A stretch of 42,603 bases of DNA from an uncultured bacterium (GTDB lineage: Bacteria; Armatimonadota; HRBIN16): the NCBI GenBank assembly GCA_938027655.1, contig CALJAP010000090.1, positions 1-42,603 on the forward strand, given 5' to 3'. Positions 1-9,447 of the stretch are shown one piece after another (positions within the stretch are counted from its first letter, which is position 1; every line of letters begins with the position of its first letter). The notes under the pieces were generated by a model. The model was not told where the DNA came from and ran no database searches. It saw only the letters and a program-made list of their open reading frames with translations. A program made the translations under genes and the position numbers.

Positions 1-1
1 G

Positions 2-385
2 GTGACTGTGCCAGGCTTTTACAACGGCTATCTGGCAACCGTGCACAGCGCGGATGAGAACGCAGTCATCACCAGCCTGCTCACCCTTCCCGCGTGGCTG
101 GGAGGGTACCAGCCGCCCGGCGAGCTTGATCCAAACGCCAACTGGCAATGGGTCACCGGCGAGCCGTGGACCTATACCAACTGGTATCCCGGGCAACCTA
201 ACGACTACTTGGGACCGGGTAGTGAGCAGTATCTGGTCATCTACACAAACGGCATGTGGCATGACTACCCGCAGGGCACTCGCCCCAGCTTCGTCGTGGA
301 GCTAAACCCGGTACCCGACCCGGCGAGCATCGTGGGGTTGGGAGCCGGTATAGCAGGGTTGCTCCTGCGCCGCCGAAAGCGCTGA
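2..385 (+). CDS. C-type-lectin-like domain protein with PEP-CTERM anchor (5' truncated by window)
   Basis: C-type-lectin-like motifs (WVTGEPWTYTNWYPGQPND) and C-terminal VPDPASIVGLGAGIAGLLLRRRKR anchor. Confidence 0.75.
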   Translation: MTVPGFYNGYLATVHSADENAVITSLLTLPAWLGGYQPPGELDPNANWQWVTGEPWTYTNWYPGQPNDYLGPGSEQYLVIYTNGMWHDYPQGTRPSFVVELNPVPDPASIVGLGAGIAGLLLRRRKR

Positions 386-419
386 TAAGACACGCCCGGC
401 AAGACACCGTTTCTTGACC

Positions 420-445
420 GCTTTCGTTGCGCCCGCAACGAAAGC
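420..445. terminator. Perfect 11-bp inverted repeat (GCTTTCGTTGC-GCCC-GCAACGAAAGC), possible terminator
   Basis: Direct reading; lies 35 nt after the PEP-CTERM gene stop, followed by T-rich gagttttgttgcctttt. Confidence 0.6.
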
Positions 446-467
446 AGGGAGAGTTTTGTTGCCTTTT

Positions 468-497
468 AAGCCGGCAGGTTTGAGCACCTGCCGGCTT
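468..497. repeat. 12-bp inverted repeat AAGCCGGCAGGT-ttgagc-ACCTGCCGGCTT
   Basis: Direct reading of palindromic arms. Confidence 0.7.
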
Positions 498-533
498 CGA
501 TATGTACAGGTTCCCCCTTGTATAAGGCAGGAT

Positions 534-580
534 TCCCCACATCGACAGCGAACCTCTTCTACAGAAGGTTCCTGTGGGGA
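534..580 (+). promoter_or_regulatory. Stem-loop overlapping the ribosome binding site of the next gene
   Basis: TCCCCACA (534-541) pairs with TGTGGGGA (573-580), inner GAACC/GGTTC and TTC/GAA pairing; GGGGAGG SD at 576-582. Confidence 0.5.
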
Positions 581-587
581 GGCCGCT

Positions 588-1541
588 ATGCCTGAAGTCT
601 GGTTACCTTTTGCCAAACGACACTTATGGGGTTTCACACAGGGTATTCAGGTTGGTATTGCCCCGGATGAAGTAGAGGAAGGGGCGCATTCCCCTCGTGG
701 ATTGTTCCGCATCGGCTATCCCATTCTGGATAATGGCAAAAAAACGGGGTTGATCAACTTCATTGCGGTGGAACCCATCGTGCGCGGGCAAAGAGGCTTT
801 AGCGAACTGGAATGGAGCCAAACCGACCAGCAACAGGGCAAGAGATTCTGGTGCCTGAAGGACAATGAGCCAGTATCCGAGCCACAACATGGTGAACGAT
901 ACAAAGAGGGCAAGGTAGAGTATCTGAGGGTACGCTTCCTGATAGAGCGATTCGAAAACGGCGCGGAAGTAACCGTCGCAGCAACCTTCCGCAGTGACCG
1001 CCCCGACGAGGTATGTCTGGTTGCAGAGCCCACCCCGAACAGCGCATCTCTTGACCAGTGCGTGCTTACCGCCACGATGGGGAACTACATTCGCGCCCGC
1101 CAGCTATGGCTCAGGGATGCCGTGGTACACAGCCGTGAGTTATTCGGCAGTTACCAAGGAGAACACTTCGCCCCGGATACCTGCTTCCCTCTGGAGCGAC
1201 TTCCCCGCAATCACGCAGGCGACATCGTTGTCTGCTTAACCACCGACGAGGCTGATCCGGGCAAAGAGCCAGCAAACCCGCGCGCTCCCTGGTGGCGGTA
1301 TCGAGGCTCTTTCCCTGTCACCCAGTACTGGCGCAAGCCGAAAGGCACGTGGAACCGGGACTTGCAGGTACGCGTGAACGCCCGACGTGTCTACTGGGCA
1401 AGTCAGGTGGAGATTCCGCACGGCATCGCTTACGAGAACTTTGACCTCGTCGAGCGGTTTCATAGCAGTAGCCCTTTCTGTTTTGGCGTCACCCGTAAAC
1501 CGCCAAGCTCCCTCGCGATACTAAATTACCGAGCGCGGTGA
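588..1541 (+). CDS. Hypothetical protein (ORF 414..1541; start at ATG 588 preferred)
   Basis: Long ORF MPEVWLPFAKRHLWGF..., SD GGGGAGG 5 nt upstream. Confidence 0.7.
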   Translation: MPEVWLPFAKRHLWGFTQGIQVGIAPDEVEEGAHSPRGLFRIGYPILDNGKKTGLINFIAVEPIVRGQRGFSELEWSQTDQQQGKRFWCLKDNEPVSEPQHGERYKEGKVEYLRVRFLIERFENGAEVTVAATFRSDRPDEVCLVAEPTPNSASLDQCVLTATMGNYIRARQLWLRDAVVHSRELFGSYQGEHFAPDTCFPLERLPRNHAGDIVVCLTTDEADPGKEPANPRAPWWRYRGSFPVTQYWRKPKGTWNRDLQVRVNARRVYWASQVEIPHGIAYENFDLVERFHSSSPFCFGVTRKPPSSLAILNYRAR

Positions 1542-1704
1542 ATCCCCCTTTTTGTTTGGCGAAGAGGCAGGATTACAGATACCCGATGGTTAAATTGAAC
1601 AGGCGGGTTTCGCCATAGAAATGAAGGCACTTCGGGCAGTAAATCTAACCCATTGGATAGGGGGAACCAGTAGCAGTTTGTCAAGCGTGAACCCTCGCTT
1701 TCCC

Positions 1705-1845
1705 ACTCTGGAGGGCGAACCTGCCGGTGAGCCGATTCGCCCCACCCAACCTCCCCGCACGCGGGGAGGAGCGTCATGTCCCCCTGCTTGCGGGGGGACG
1801 ACAGGGGGGCTAACGGCTCGGCAGGAGCCTCGCCCTCCAGAAGAG
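1705..1845. repeat. Intergenic palindromic repeat element, family A copy 1
   Basis: Terminal inverted arms CTCTGGAGGGCGAACCTGCCGGTGAGCC / GGCTCGGCAGGAGCCTCGCCCTCCAGAAGAG with internal GC hairpins. Confidence 0.7.
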
Positions 1846-1918
1846 TGAATCTTGATAAACCAGTGGTAGTCTGTCAAGCACGATTCTTTGAATATGAGCC
1901 GGGTGGCTGCGCTTCGCT

Positions 1919-1945
1919 GTCATTCTGAGCGAAGCGAAGAATGAC
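1919..1945. repeat. Palindromic dispersed repeat GTCATTCTGAGCGAAGCGAAGAATGAC
   Basis: Direct reading; matches the widely seen bacterial intergenic repeat that translates as FFASLRMT. Confidence 0.6.
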
Positions 1946-1995
1946 AAAAAGGTGAGGTCATTTAGTAAAAACAAACATCTTTGGAGGAGAAAAAC

Positions 1996-2601
1996 ATGCA
2001 AGAACCGCAAGCGCCCAGCAAACGACCAACCGCGCGTGACCGCATCATGCGAGCAGCAGAAGCGCTGTTCGCCGAACGGGGGTTCGAGGCGACCTCTATC
2101 GGCGAGATCGCCCTGCGTGCGCACGTGAACCGCGCACTGCTGTACTATTACTTCGAGCACAAGGAGGACCTGTACCACCAGCTGCTGCAAGAAGGGGTAG
2201 AGAAACTGCGTGCGACGGTGCTCACCGCTATAAACACCACTACCTCTGCACGCGACGCGATCCGCGCCTTCCTGCAAGGTTACCTGCGGATTGCCCATCA
2301 TAATCCGGGGCTGGTACGCATCGTCTACCGGGAAATCGTTGGGGCGCAGCGGGGCGACCAGGAAAGCCAGTCGCTGGTGCGGCAGTTCATGCAAACTATT
2401 GCGCAGATGGAACAGGTGATACGGCGGGGGATAGAGAACGGCGAGCTGGTGCCGCACGACACCGGTAAAAGCGTGTACCTGCTGCTGGGGATGGTGAACG
2501 TTTTTGTCACGCTCACTTATCTCGAGCAGGTATCCTACCCAACGGACGAGATAGTGGAGCATATCGTGCACGTGTTTTTGCACGGGTTGGGGAAAGATTA
2601 G
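1996..2601 (+). CDS. TetR/AcrR family transcriptional regulator
   Basis: N-terminal HTH (RDRIMRAAEALFAERGFEATSIGEIALRAHVNRALLYYYFEHKEDLYHQLL); SD ggagg upstream. Confidence 0.92.
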   Translation: MQEPQAPSKRPTARDRIMRAAEALFAERGFEATSIGEIALRAHVNRALLYYYFEHKEDLYHQLLQEGVEKLRATVLTAINTTTSARDAIRAFLQGYLRIAHHNPGLVRIVYREIVGAQRGDQESQSLVRQFMQTIAQMEQVIRRGIENGELVPHDTGKSVYLLLGMVNVFVTLTYLEQVSYPTDEIVEHIVHVFLHGLGKD

Positions 2602-2615
2602 AGGATTTTGTGCCC

Positions 2616-4598
2616 TTAAGTCTCCAGCACCAGTTCCGCCACGGTGCTGAGCAGTTCGGCATCGTGGCGGGTGAACTTACGTGGTTGCAAGGTATAGACC
2701 GCCAGCAGGCTGGTGGGTTTCTTCCCACCGAGTGGAACCGCCAGACATGATGCCATTCCCTCGCGCTGAACGAAGGGGTCGTCTCGGAAGCGCACATCGG
2801 ACGACGCCTGATACACCAGCAACGGACGCCCCGTTTTCACCACCCACGCCATGCTGGAGGCCTCTTCCTCGTCCAGCAGTGTCGCCACCCGCGAGCCGCT
2901 TACCGCCATTGGCTTGACGCGATGCCCCTCCACCGTATAGTATATCGCTCTATCCGCTCGCAACACTTCCGCAGCGATGTTAGCGATAAGCTGCGGAACC
3001 TCTCCCTGTTTGACTGTGCTACCGATTGCCCGCGCTACCCGCAGGAAATACTGCCGCAGGTCCTCCGACTTCTGCCGCTCCTCTTCGTAACGCAGGGCGT
3101 TATCGATAGCCACTGCCGCCTGATTGGCGATGGTGTACAGAAGCTCCATTTCGGCGATGGTGAATAGCCGTCGCCGACTGCTCATCGCCAGCATGACGCC
3201 CATCGGCTCCATGCCCACCTGCAGAGGCACACACGCCAGCGACACCACCCCCTCGCGGTCCAGTGGAACCGCCGCATTGCGCGGGTCAGCAGAAACGTCC
3301 AGCACATAAACAGGGCTTTGAAACTCCAGCACCCAACCGGGGATACCCTGCCCCTTGGTAGGACGCAGGCGGTCGAAATAGGCAGGGTCTACGCCGCGGC
3401 TCACGTACGTGCGCAACACACCCTCATTGCTGTCGTAAAGCATCAGCGCAAACTTATCCACCTGTAGCAGGCGCAGTACGCTGTCCGCCACCAGGTCCAA
3501 CACGCTGTGCAGCTCCAGCGAGGAGTTCACCGACTGCGACAGCTCGTAGATAGAGGTAGCCTCCTCCGCGCGACGGTGGGCGTCCTCATAAAGCAGGGCG
3601 TTTTCAATGGCAATCCCCGCCTGCGACGCCACCCCGTTCAGCAGCTTCAGGTCCGCTTCGGTGTAGGCGTTGCGGCTGGTGCTGGTGACCAGAAGCAACC
3701 CGAGCGTCTTCGTGCGCGACTTCACCGGCGCATACAGGGCAGAGTGTATCCGCAAGCGAGGCACAAACTGCTCGACGCCGGGCTCCAGGTCCGCGGCATT
3801 GACCAGGCGCGGTTCGCCACTGCGCAACACCTCCGCCTGCAACCCCTCATCCGCCGCCAACATCACCTCACGCTCTTCCCCTTCCAACCCACGCTCGGCG
3901 GCAATAAACAGGTGCGTGCGCTCATCTGTCAACAGGAAAAGCGCGGCGAAGGCATGAGGTAGGTGTGCCGCAACCTCGTCCACCACGGTGTCCAGCACCT
4001 CATTGAGGTTCAAGCTGCTGCCGATGCTCTGCGCCGCGTGGTACATCACATCCAGCTCGCGTCGCAGGCGGTCGGTGCGCTGTTCCAGCTGCCTGCGCCG
4101 CCACAGGCTAGCAATATGCGAAGCCAGTATCTGCAGAATGCGAACATCGGAGGAGTCGAAACGGGAACCATCGCGTTTGTTCAGCACAGCGAGCGCACCC
4201 AGCATCCGCTGATCACACTGTATCGGCACTACAGCAGCGCCGCGCAATCGCGCTCCGCCCAGCAGGCTTTCCATCACCGGGTCGGGGTGTACCGGATAAA
4301 ACGGGATGGCGTTTTCGCCGCGGCGCACGGTGCTCTCCATCAGTGAGTTCTCCACACGAAACACCGTGCCCCGCAAATCCTGTACATCTTCCCCGGCTAC
4401 CGCTACCAGTCGCAGTTTGGTCTCGCTCTCCGTCAGGAAGGCGATGGCACTTGCGCTCGCTCCGGTCAGCAAACAGGCTTCCTCCGCGATGCGACGCAAC
4501 GCCTCCTCCGGTGCCAGGGGGTCTACTGCTACCTGTGCTACCCGGTGAAGCCCGGCAACCTGCTGTTCAATAGAAACGATGCTCTCTGCATCCATCAC
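2616..4598 (-). CDS. Multi-GAF domain protein, four tandem GAF domains and no recognisable output domain
   Basis: Four repeats of GAF-like sequence with closing motifs such as [20 protein letters not shown] and [22 protein letters not shown]. Confidence 0.85.
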   Translation of the reverse strand: MMDAESIVSIEQQVAGLHRVAQVAVDPLAPEEALRRIAEEACLLTGASASAIAFLTESETKLRLVAVAGEDVQDLRGTVFRVENSLMESTVRRGENAIPFYPVHPDPVMESLLGGARLRGAAVVPIQCDQRMLGALAVLNKRDGSRFDSSDVRILQILASHIASLWRRRQLEQRTDRLRRELDVMYHAAQSIGSSLNLNEVLDTVVDEVAAHLPHAFAALFLLTDERTHLFIAAERGLEGEEREVMLAADEGLQAEVLRSGEPRLVNAADLEPGVEQFVPRLRIHSALYAPVKSRTKTLGLLLVTSTSRNAYTEADLKLLNGVASQAGIAIENALLYEDAHRRAEEATSIYELSQSVNSSLELHSVLDLVADSVLRLLQVDKFALMLYDSNEGVLRTYVSRGVDPAYFDRLRPTKGQGIPGWVLEFQSPVYVLDVSADPRNAAVPLDREGVVSLACVPLQVGMEPMGVMLAMSSRRRLFTIAEMELLYTIANQAAVAIDNALRYEEERQKSEDLRQYFLRVARAIGSTVKQGEVPQLIANIAAEVLRADRAIYYTVEGHRVKPMAVSGSRVATLLDEEEASSMAWVVKTGRPLLVYQASSDVRFRDDPFVQREGMASCLAVPLGGKKPTSLLAVYTLQPRKFTRHDAELLSTVAELVLET

Positions 4599-4639
4599 AA
4601 CGCCCCTGTTCTCTGGGCAAACATGGAAACCACACTTTT

Positions 4640-4668
4640 ATTGTTATATATCTGTCCCCCTTTGTCAA
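4640..4668 (-). promoter_or_regulatory. Possible promoter for the GAF gene (TTGACA-N17-AACAAT)
   Basis: Minus-strand TTGACA at 4663-4668, weak -10 at 4640-4645. Confidence 0.3.
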
Positions 4669-4796
4669 GTCGTGTGGCTCTGGAAAAGACTTCGACACCT
4701 GCGCCGCCCCTCCTGCGCAAAGCAGGAAGATACGCTTTTTATGGTAAAATATTAGTTACCCAAAGCGCGATATTCAGATGTAGAGGAGGGAATATC

Positions 4797-6776
4797 ATGA
4801 GCGACGGCGTTGCGGAAGCAACAAAAGCACAAGCGGCTATCGAAGCCCTTTTGCGGGAGAACCGCACGTTCCCGCCTTCCGAATCGTTCCGCGCACAGGC
4901 GAACGTGAACGACCCGCGTATCTATGAAACGGCTGCGAAAGACCCTGAGGCATTCTGGGCAGGCTTTGCCAGCGAACTGGAATGGTTCGAACCGTGGCAC
5001 AGAGTGCTGGAGTGGGATCCGCCTCACGCGCAATGGTTCATCGGCGGAAAGCTGAACGTCTCGGTAAACTGCATAGACAGACACCTGCGCACAGCCCGAC
5101 GCAACAAAGCAGCCATTATCTGGGAAGGCGAACCCGGTGAAGAGCGCGTACTGACCTACTGGGACCTCTACCGCGAGGTGACCAAGTTTGCCAACGTGCT
5201 GAAACGACTTGGCGTGCACCGGGGCGACCGGGTGGTCATCTATATGCCGATGGTGCCCGAAGCCGCCATCGCGATGCTCGCCTGTGCGAGAATAGGTGCG
5301 CCTCACTCCGTCGTATTTGGAGGCTTCTCCGCCGAAGCGCTGCGCGAGCGCATTAACGACTGTGGGGCAAAAGTGGTTGTCACCGCTGACGGCGGCTATC
5401 GGCGAGGCAACATTGTACAGCTAAAACGCGCCACCGACGAAGCTCTGAACCACTGCCCCACCGTGCAGCATGTTATCGTGCTCAACCGTGCAATGGACGC
5501 CACGCATGTGCCCATGTTGGAAGGGCGTGACCACTGGTGGCATCGCCTGATGGAACATGCTCCCATGCACTGCGAACCCGAGGCGATGGACTCCGAAGAC
5601 CTGTTGTATATTCTGTACACCTCTGGCTCTACCGGCAAGCCCAAAGGTATCGCCCACACCACAGGCGGCTACCTTACCGGCGTGTATGCAACGACCAAGT
5701 GGGTTTTTGACCTCAAAGAGGACGACGTGTTCTGGTGCACCGCCGACATCGGCTGGGTTACCGGACACTCTTACGTGGTGTACGGTCCCCTTGCCAACGG
5801 CGCAACGGTGCTGATGTACGAGGGCGCACCCGACTACCCCGACCGTGACCGCTTCTGGGAGCTGGTGGAGAAATACCGGGTGACGGTGTTCTATACCGCG
5901 CCTACCGCCATCCGTGCCTTCATGAAGTGGGGACCGCAGTATCCGCAGCGACATGACCTGTCCAGCCTGCGCCTTTTGGGTACCGTCGGCGAGCCGATTA
6001 ACCCCGAGGCGTGGATGTGGTACCACGTGTATATCGGTGGACAGCGTTGCCCCATCGTCGACACATGGTGGCAAACCGAAACAGGACACATCCTGATCAC
6101 ACCTCTGCCCGGCATCACCACGACAAAGCCCGGTTCCGCCACACACCCCTTCCCCGGTATCGAGGCGGACGTGCTTAACGAACACGGTGAGTCGGTACCG
6201 CTGGGCGCAGGCGGCTATCTGGTTATCAGGAAGCCCTGGCCGGGCATGTTGCGCACCATCTACGGCGACCCCGAGCGCTATGTGCAACAGTACTGGAGCC
6301 GTTTCCCCGGCATCTACTTTACAGGTGATGGATGCAAACGCGACGAAGAAGGCTACTACTGGCTGCTGGGGCGCGTGGATGACGTGATGAACGTAGCGGG
6401 ACACCGCATCAGCACAATGGAGGTGGAATCCGCTCTGGTAGACCACCCCGCGGTCGCCGAAGCGGCGGTCATCGGCAAGTCGCACGAAATCAAAGGGCAG
6501 GCGATAGCCGCCTTCGTCACTCTCAAAGAAGGGCACCGCCCAAGCAGCGAGATGATAGACGAGTTGAAGGAGCACGTGGTGCAGAAGATTGGTCCTATCG
6601 CTCGCCCCGATGATATTCTCTTCACGGCGGAACTGCCCAAGACCCGCTCCGGTAAAATTATGCGACGCCTGCTACGCGACATCGCCGAGGGGCGCGCACT
6701 GGGCGATACCACCACACTGGCAGACCCATCGGTTGTTGCCGCCCTGCGCCAGCACTACGAGGAAAGCGAGACGTAG
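4797..6776 (+). CDS. acs: Acetyl-CoA synthetase (AMP-forming)
   Basis: [15 protein letters not shown]-binding motif, C-terminal [17 protein letters not shown], about 659 aa; SD GAGGAGGG. Confidence 0.95.
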   Translation: MSDGVAEATKAQAAIEALLRENRTFPPSESFRAQANVNDPRIYETAAKDPEAFWAGFASELEWFEPWHRVLEWDPPHAQWFIGGKLNVSVNCIDRHLRTARRNKAAIIWEGEPGEERVLTYWDLYREVTKFANVLKRLGVHRGDRVVIYMPMVPEAAIAMLACARIGAPHSVVFGGFSAEALRERINDCGAKVVVTADGGYRRGNIVQLKRATDEALNHCPTVQHVIVLNRAMDATHVPMLEGRDHWWHRLMEHAPMHCEPEAMDSEDLLYILYTSGSTGKPKGIAHTTGGYLTGVYATTKWVFDLKEDDVFWCTADIGWVTGHSYVVYGPLANGATVLMYEGAPDYPDRDRFWELVEKYRVTVFYTAPTAIRAFMKWGPQYPQRHDLSSLRLLGTVGEPINPEAWMWYHVYIGGQRCPIVDTWWQTETGHILITPLPGITTTKPGSATHPFPGIEADVLNEHGESVPLGAGGYLVIRKPWPGMLRTIYGDPERYVQQYWSRFPGIYFTGDGCKRDEEGYYWLLGRVDDVMNVAGHRISTMEVESALVDHPAVAEAAVIGKSHEIKGQAIAAFVTLKEGHRPSSEMIDELKEHVVQKIGPIARPDDILFTAELPKTRSGKIMRRLLRDIAEGRALGDTTTLADPSVVAALRQHYEESET

Positions 6777-6802
6777 CCAGCACACGAGAAGGGTGAACAC
6801 AT

Positions 6803-6912
6803 CGGAGGGCGAACCTGTGGGTGAGCCGGTTTAGCCCCCACCCCAGCCCTCCCTGCTCACGGGAAGGTCAGGTGGGGGCATTCACACTGCTCGGCAGGAG
6901 CCTCGCCCTCCA
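6803..6912. repeat. Intergenic palindromic repeat element, family A copy 2
   Basis: CGGAGGGCGAACCTGTGGGTGAGCCGG ... CTCGGCAGGAGCCTCGCCCTCCAG. Confidence 0.65.
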
Positions 6913-7001
6913 GAGGTTGACGAAAACGCTACTTTGTGGTACTGTACAAACTGCCGAAGGCTCCAGGTTGCCTCTTCCATTCCGAGGTGCGCACCCGTAG
7001 C

Positions 7002-7088
7002 GGAGAGGTGGCCGAGTGGTTGAAGGCACCGGTCTTGAAAACCGGCAGGCGATGAGCCTCGTGGGTTCGAATCCCACCCTCTCCGCCA
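7002..7088 (+). tRNA. tRNA-Ser (anticodon TGA)
   Basis: GGAGAGG/CCTCTCC acceptor stem, ctTGAaa loop, long variable arm, GTGGGTTCGAATCCCAC T-arm, CCA encoded. Confidence 0.95.
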
Positions 7089-7100
7089 CCTGCCGATGGT

Positions 7101-8498
7101 TTGGTTCATTGGGGGACTGGTTCGCCCGTGGGGGAAAAACGTACACTGAAATGGTTTTTCTGGCTCGCATGGGTTGTTGGCGGTCTGTACTTCGCCGATA
7201 AGGGTGCAAGCTACTACCGCCAGGCGCGTGCTTTGCCGCCCTCCGCAATAGAGGCTATTCCCGAAATGCCTCCGCACCATGCAGGGGACCGCGTGCTGGT
7301 GTTCGCTCCTCATCCCGACGACGAAGCCATCGGCTGTGCCGGGGTAATCCAGCAGGCTCTTGGTGCGGGAGCGCAGGTGTGGGTAGTCTATATGACCAAC
7401 GGTGACGGCTTTCGCCTCGCTGTGGAGCAACAGTACCGACAGCCCAAACCCACCCCCAGGCAACATATCCTGTTTGGGGAGATGCGTCAACAAGAAGCAC
7501 GCCGTGCGATGCATCTGCTGGGACTGGCGGACTGGCGCATCACCTTCCTGGGCTACCCCGACCGAGGGCTCTATCTCCTCTGGCGTTCCAACTGGACACC
7601 CTCCAGCGCCTTGCGCTCTTACTATACCGATACCGACTCTAATCCATACCGCGATACCCTGCGACCGGGTTCGACATACTGCGGGCAAAACGTGCTGCGT
7701 GATGTGGAGACAGTGCTGAGGCGTACCGTACCCACCCACGTCTACGTGACCCACCCGGCTGACGATCATCCCGACCACGCGGCCACCGCCCTTTTTGTGC
7801 AGACTGCGCTGGCTCGTCTGCGAGTGCAGGGTGTCGGCTTCGCACAGCGGGTCGTGCTGAGGCACTATCTAGTGCACTGTGGCGACTGGCCCCAACCACA
7901 CGGACTGCACCCTGACGAGCCACTTACTCCACCCGCCGCTTTCTTCAACATCGGCTTGCACTGGAAGCGACTGAGCCTGACCCCGGCACAGCAAATGAAG
8001 AAGCTGAAGGCGATACAGTCCCACAACTCCCAGATGCTCATGATGTCGCGCTTCTTGCAAAGCTTCGTGCGTCAGAACGAACTGTTTATCGAACAGCCGG
8101 TGACGATGCCTCTTGAACCGGCGCGTGGCATTGTCTGGGAAGAGCCTGACGAAGAAGACTTTCTGCGCGAACTGCAATCACCCGGCGACTTCAGCTGGGG
8201 GGTTCTGCACCTGGAAAACGGGCGACTGATACTGCACCTGAACACACGGGGCAAGCCGCGTGTTGGCTTCACCTACATCTGCACCGCGCATGTACTGCTG
8301 CCGGACGGCAATATGACCACACTCACGCTACGGGCAAAGAGCGGGAAACGCAGCGTATCGGCGCAGGTAGACGAGGATGGGGTTACCTTCCGGTTTCCCT
8401 CCTTCCCCAGAGGCTCTGTGGTAACACTACACGCTCAGTCGCGCTTTGCTGGTTTACCGGTGGACAAAACTATCGGGCATGTGGTGCGCCTGCCCTGA
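7101..8498 (+). CDS. PIG-L/LmbE family deacetylase with N-terminal signal-anchor (start uncertain, TTG 7101 or GTG 7128)
   Basis: VLVFAPHPDDEAIGCAG motif and HPADDHPDHAATA. Confidence 0.85.
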   Translation: MVHWGTGSPVGEKRTLKWFFWLAWVVGGLYFADKGASYYRQARALPPSAIEAIPEMPPHHAGDRVLVFAPHPDDEAIGCAGVIQQALGAGAQVWVVYMTNGDGFRLAVEQQYRQPKPTPRQHILFGEMRQQEARRAMHLLGLADWRITFLGYPDRGLYLLWRSNWTPSSALRSYYTDTDSNPYRDTLRPGSTYCGQNVLRDVETVLRRTVPTHVYVTHPADDHPDHAATALFVQTALARLRVQGVGFAQRVVLRHYLVHCGDWPQPHGLHPDEPLTPPAAFFNIGLHWKRLSLTPAQQMKKLKAIQSHNSQMLMMSRFLQSFVRQNELFIEQPVTMPLEPARGIVWEEPDEEDFLRELQSPGDFSWGVLHLENGRLILHLNTRGKPRVGFTYICTAHVLLPDGNMTTLTLRAKSGKRSVSAQVDEDGVTFRFPSFPRGSVVTLHAQSRFAGLPVDKTIGHVVRLP

Positions 8499-8508
8499 GG
8501 GATGAAAA

Positions 8509-8533
8509 AGGCGCCGGTGGTCAGCCGGCGCCT
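8509..8533. terminator. GC-rich hairpin AGGCGCCGG-tggtcag-CCGGCGCCT, possible terminator
   Basis: Inverted repeat between convergent genes. Confidence 0.6.
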
Positions 8534-8578
8534 CGCGGGAGGAGAGGAGGAGGATGGTGCTAGGCGTTAAGTCGGTTG

Positions 8579-9262
8579 TCAAGGCGTCTGCAGCGGATTG
8601 AACTGGCTGACGCCCCACGGGCTCTGCACCGCCAGCCTGACCCACCGCACGTGACCATCTGCAAACGCGATGTTGTTTCCATCGTTGTGACGCGGACGCT
8701 GCCACGGCGCTCGCTCACGGTACGCCGATTCCCAGTTCGGATGTCGCTCGGCAAGCTGCCCGGGCATCACAAACATCATGTAACTGCCCATCGCGCCGTT
8801 CAGGTTGTTCACACCTGCTTGATTGTTCGGCGTGTCATACGCCAGAAACGTGTTGCTCGGTACCGTTATCGCGTCCAGAGCCAGTCCGCTATATCCGTAA
8901 GCCGTACCCATCAAGCGGGGAAACCCCAGAAACGTATTGTAAGCATAACTGGGCACCGGCATCGTGTTCTCAGGGCATACCCAGATTCGCGCGTCCTTCA
9001 CATACGGCTGCAACGCTATCATCCAGGCTCGTCCTGCCGGGGCGACCGCTGCGTAAGGCATTGCCGCGGGCAGGTTGCCATCCCAATCCTGTGCATACAT
9101 CGCGAACGCCTGCCCAATCTGGCGCAGGTTGCTCACACACGCTGTCGTGCGCGCCGCCGCACGGGCACGCCCAAATACCGGCATCAAAACGGACGACAGT
9201 ATCGCCACCACGGCGATGACTACGAGCAGTTCCACTAACGTAAAGCCTTTTCGCGTTCTCAT
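8579..9262 (-). CDS. Prepilin-type N-terminal cleavage/methylation domain protein (pseudopilin with H-x-DG C-terminus)
   Basis: MRTRKGFTLVELLVVIAVVAILSSVLMP, SNLRQIGQAFAMYAQD, NIAFADGHVRW. Confidence 0.92.
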   Translation of the reverse strand: MRTRKGFTLVELLVVIAVVAILSSVLMPVFGRARAAARTTACVSNLRQIGQAFAMYAQDWDGNLPAAMPYAAVAPAGRAWMIALQPYVKDARIWVCPENTMPVPSYAYNTFLGFPRLMGTAYGYSGLALDAITVPSNTFLAYDTPNNQAGVNNLNGAMGSYMMFVMPGQLAERHPNWESAYRERAPWQRPRHNDGNNIAFADGHVRWVRLAVQSPWGVSQFNPLQTP

Positions 9263-9447
9263 GACACCCACTCCTTAAAGATAGTTTTCGCGTTGTCGGG
9301 CACCTCTCTTGCAGTGCCTCTTTTTGCCTTGCACCCATCTTAGTTGCAAAAAGCGTACCAAAGCCGTGATAAAATTACCGGTTTTTGCCCCAGAAAGCGG
9401 GAAAATCCCTTCTTGATGCTGAAGAGATTACGAGGAGGGAGAACAAG

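Noticed and set aside
1810-2583. 257-aa minus-strand ORF
   Set aside because: Antisense to the TetR gene and runs into intergenic repeats (contains FFASLRMT and WRARLLPSR repeat translations).
5421-6575. 384-aa minus-strand ORF opposite acs
   Set aside because: Mirror ORF of a clear acs gene in GC-rich DNA; no family motif or SD.
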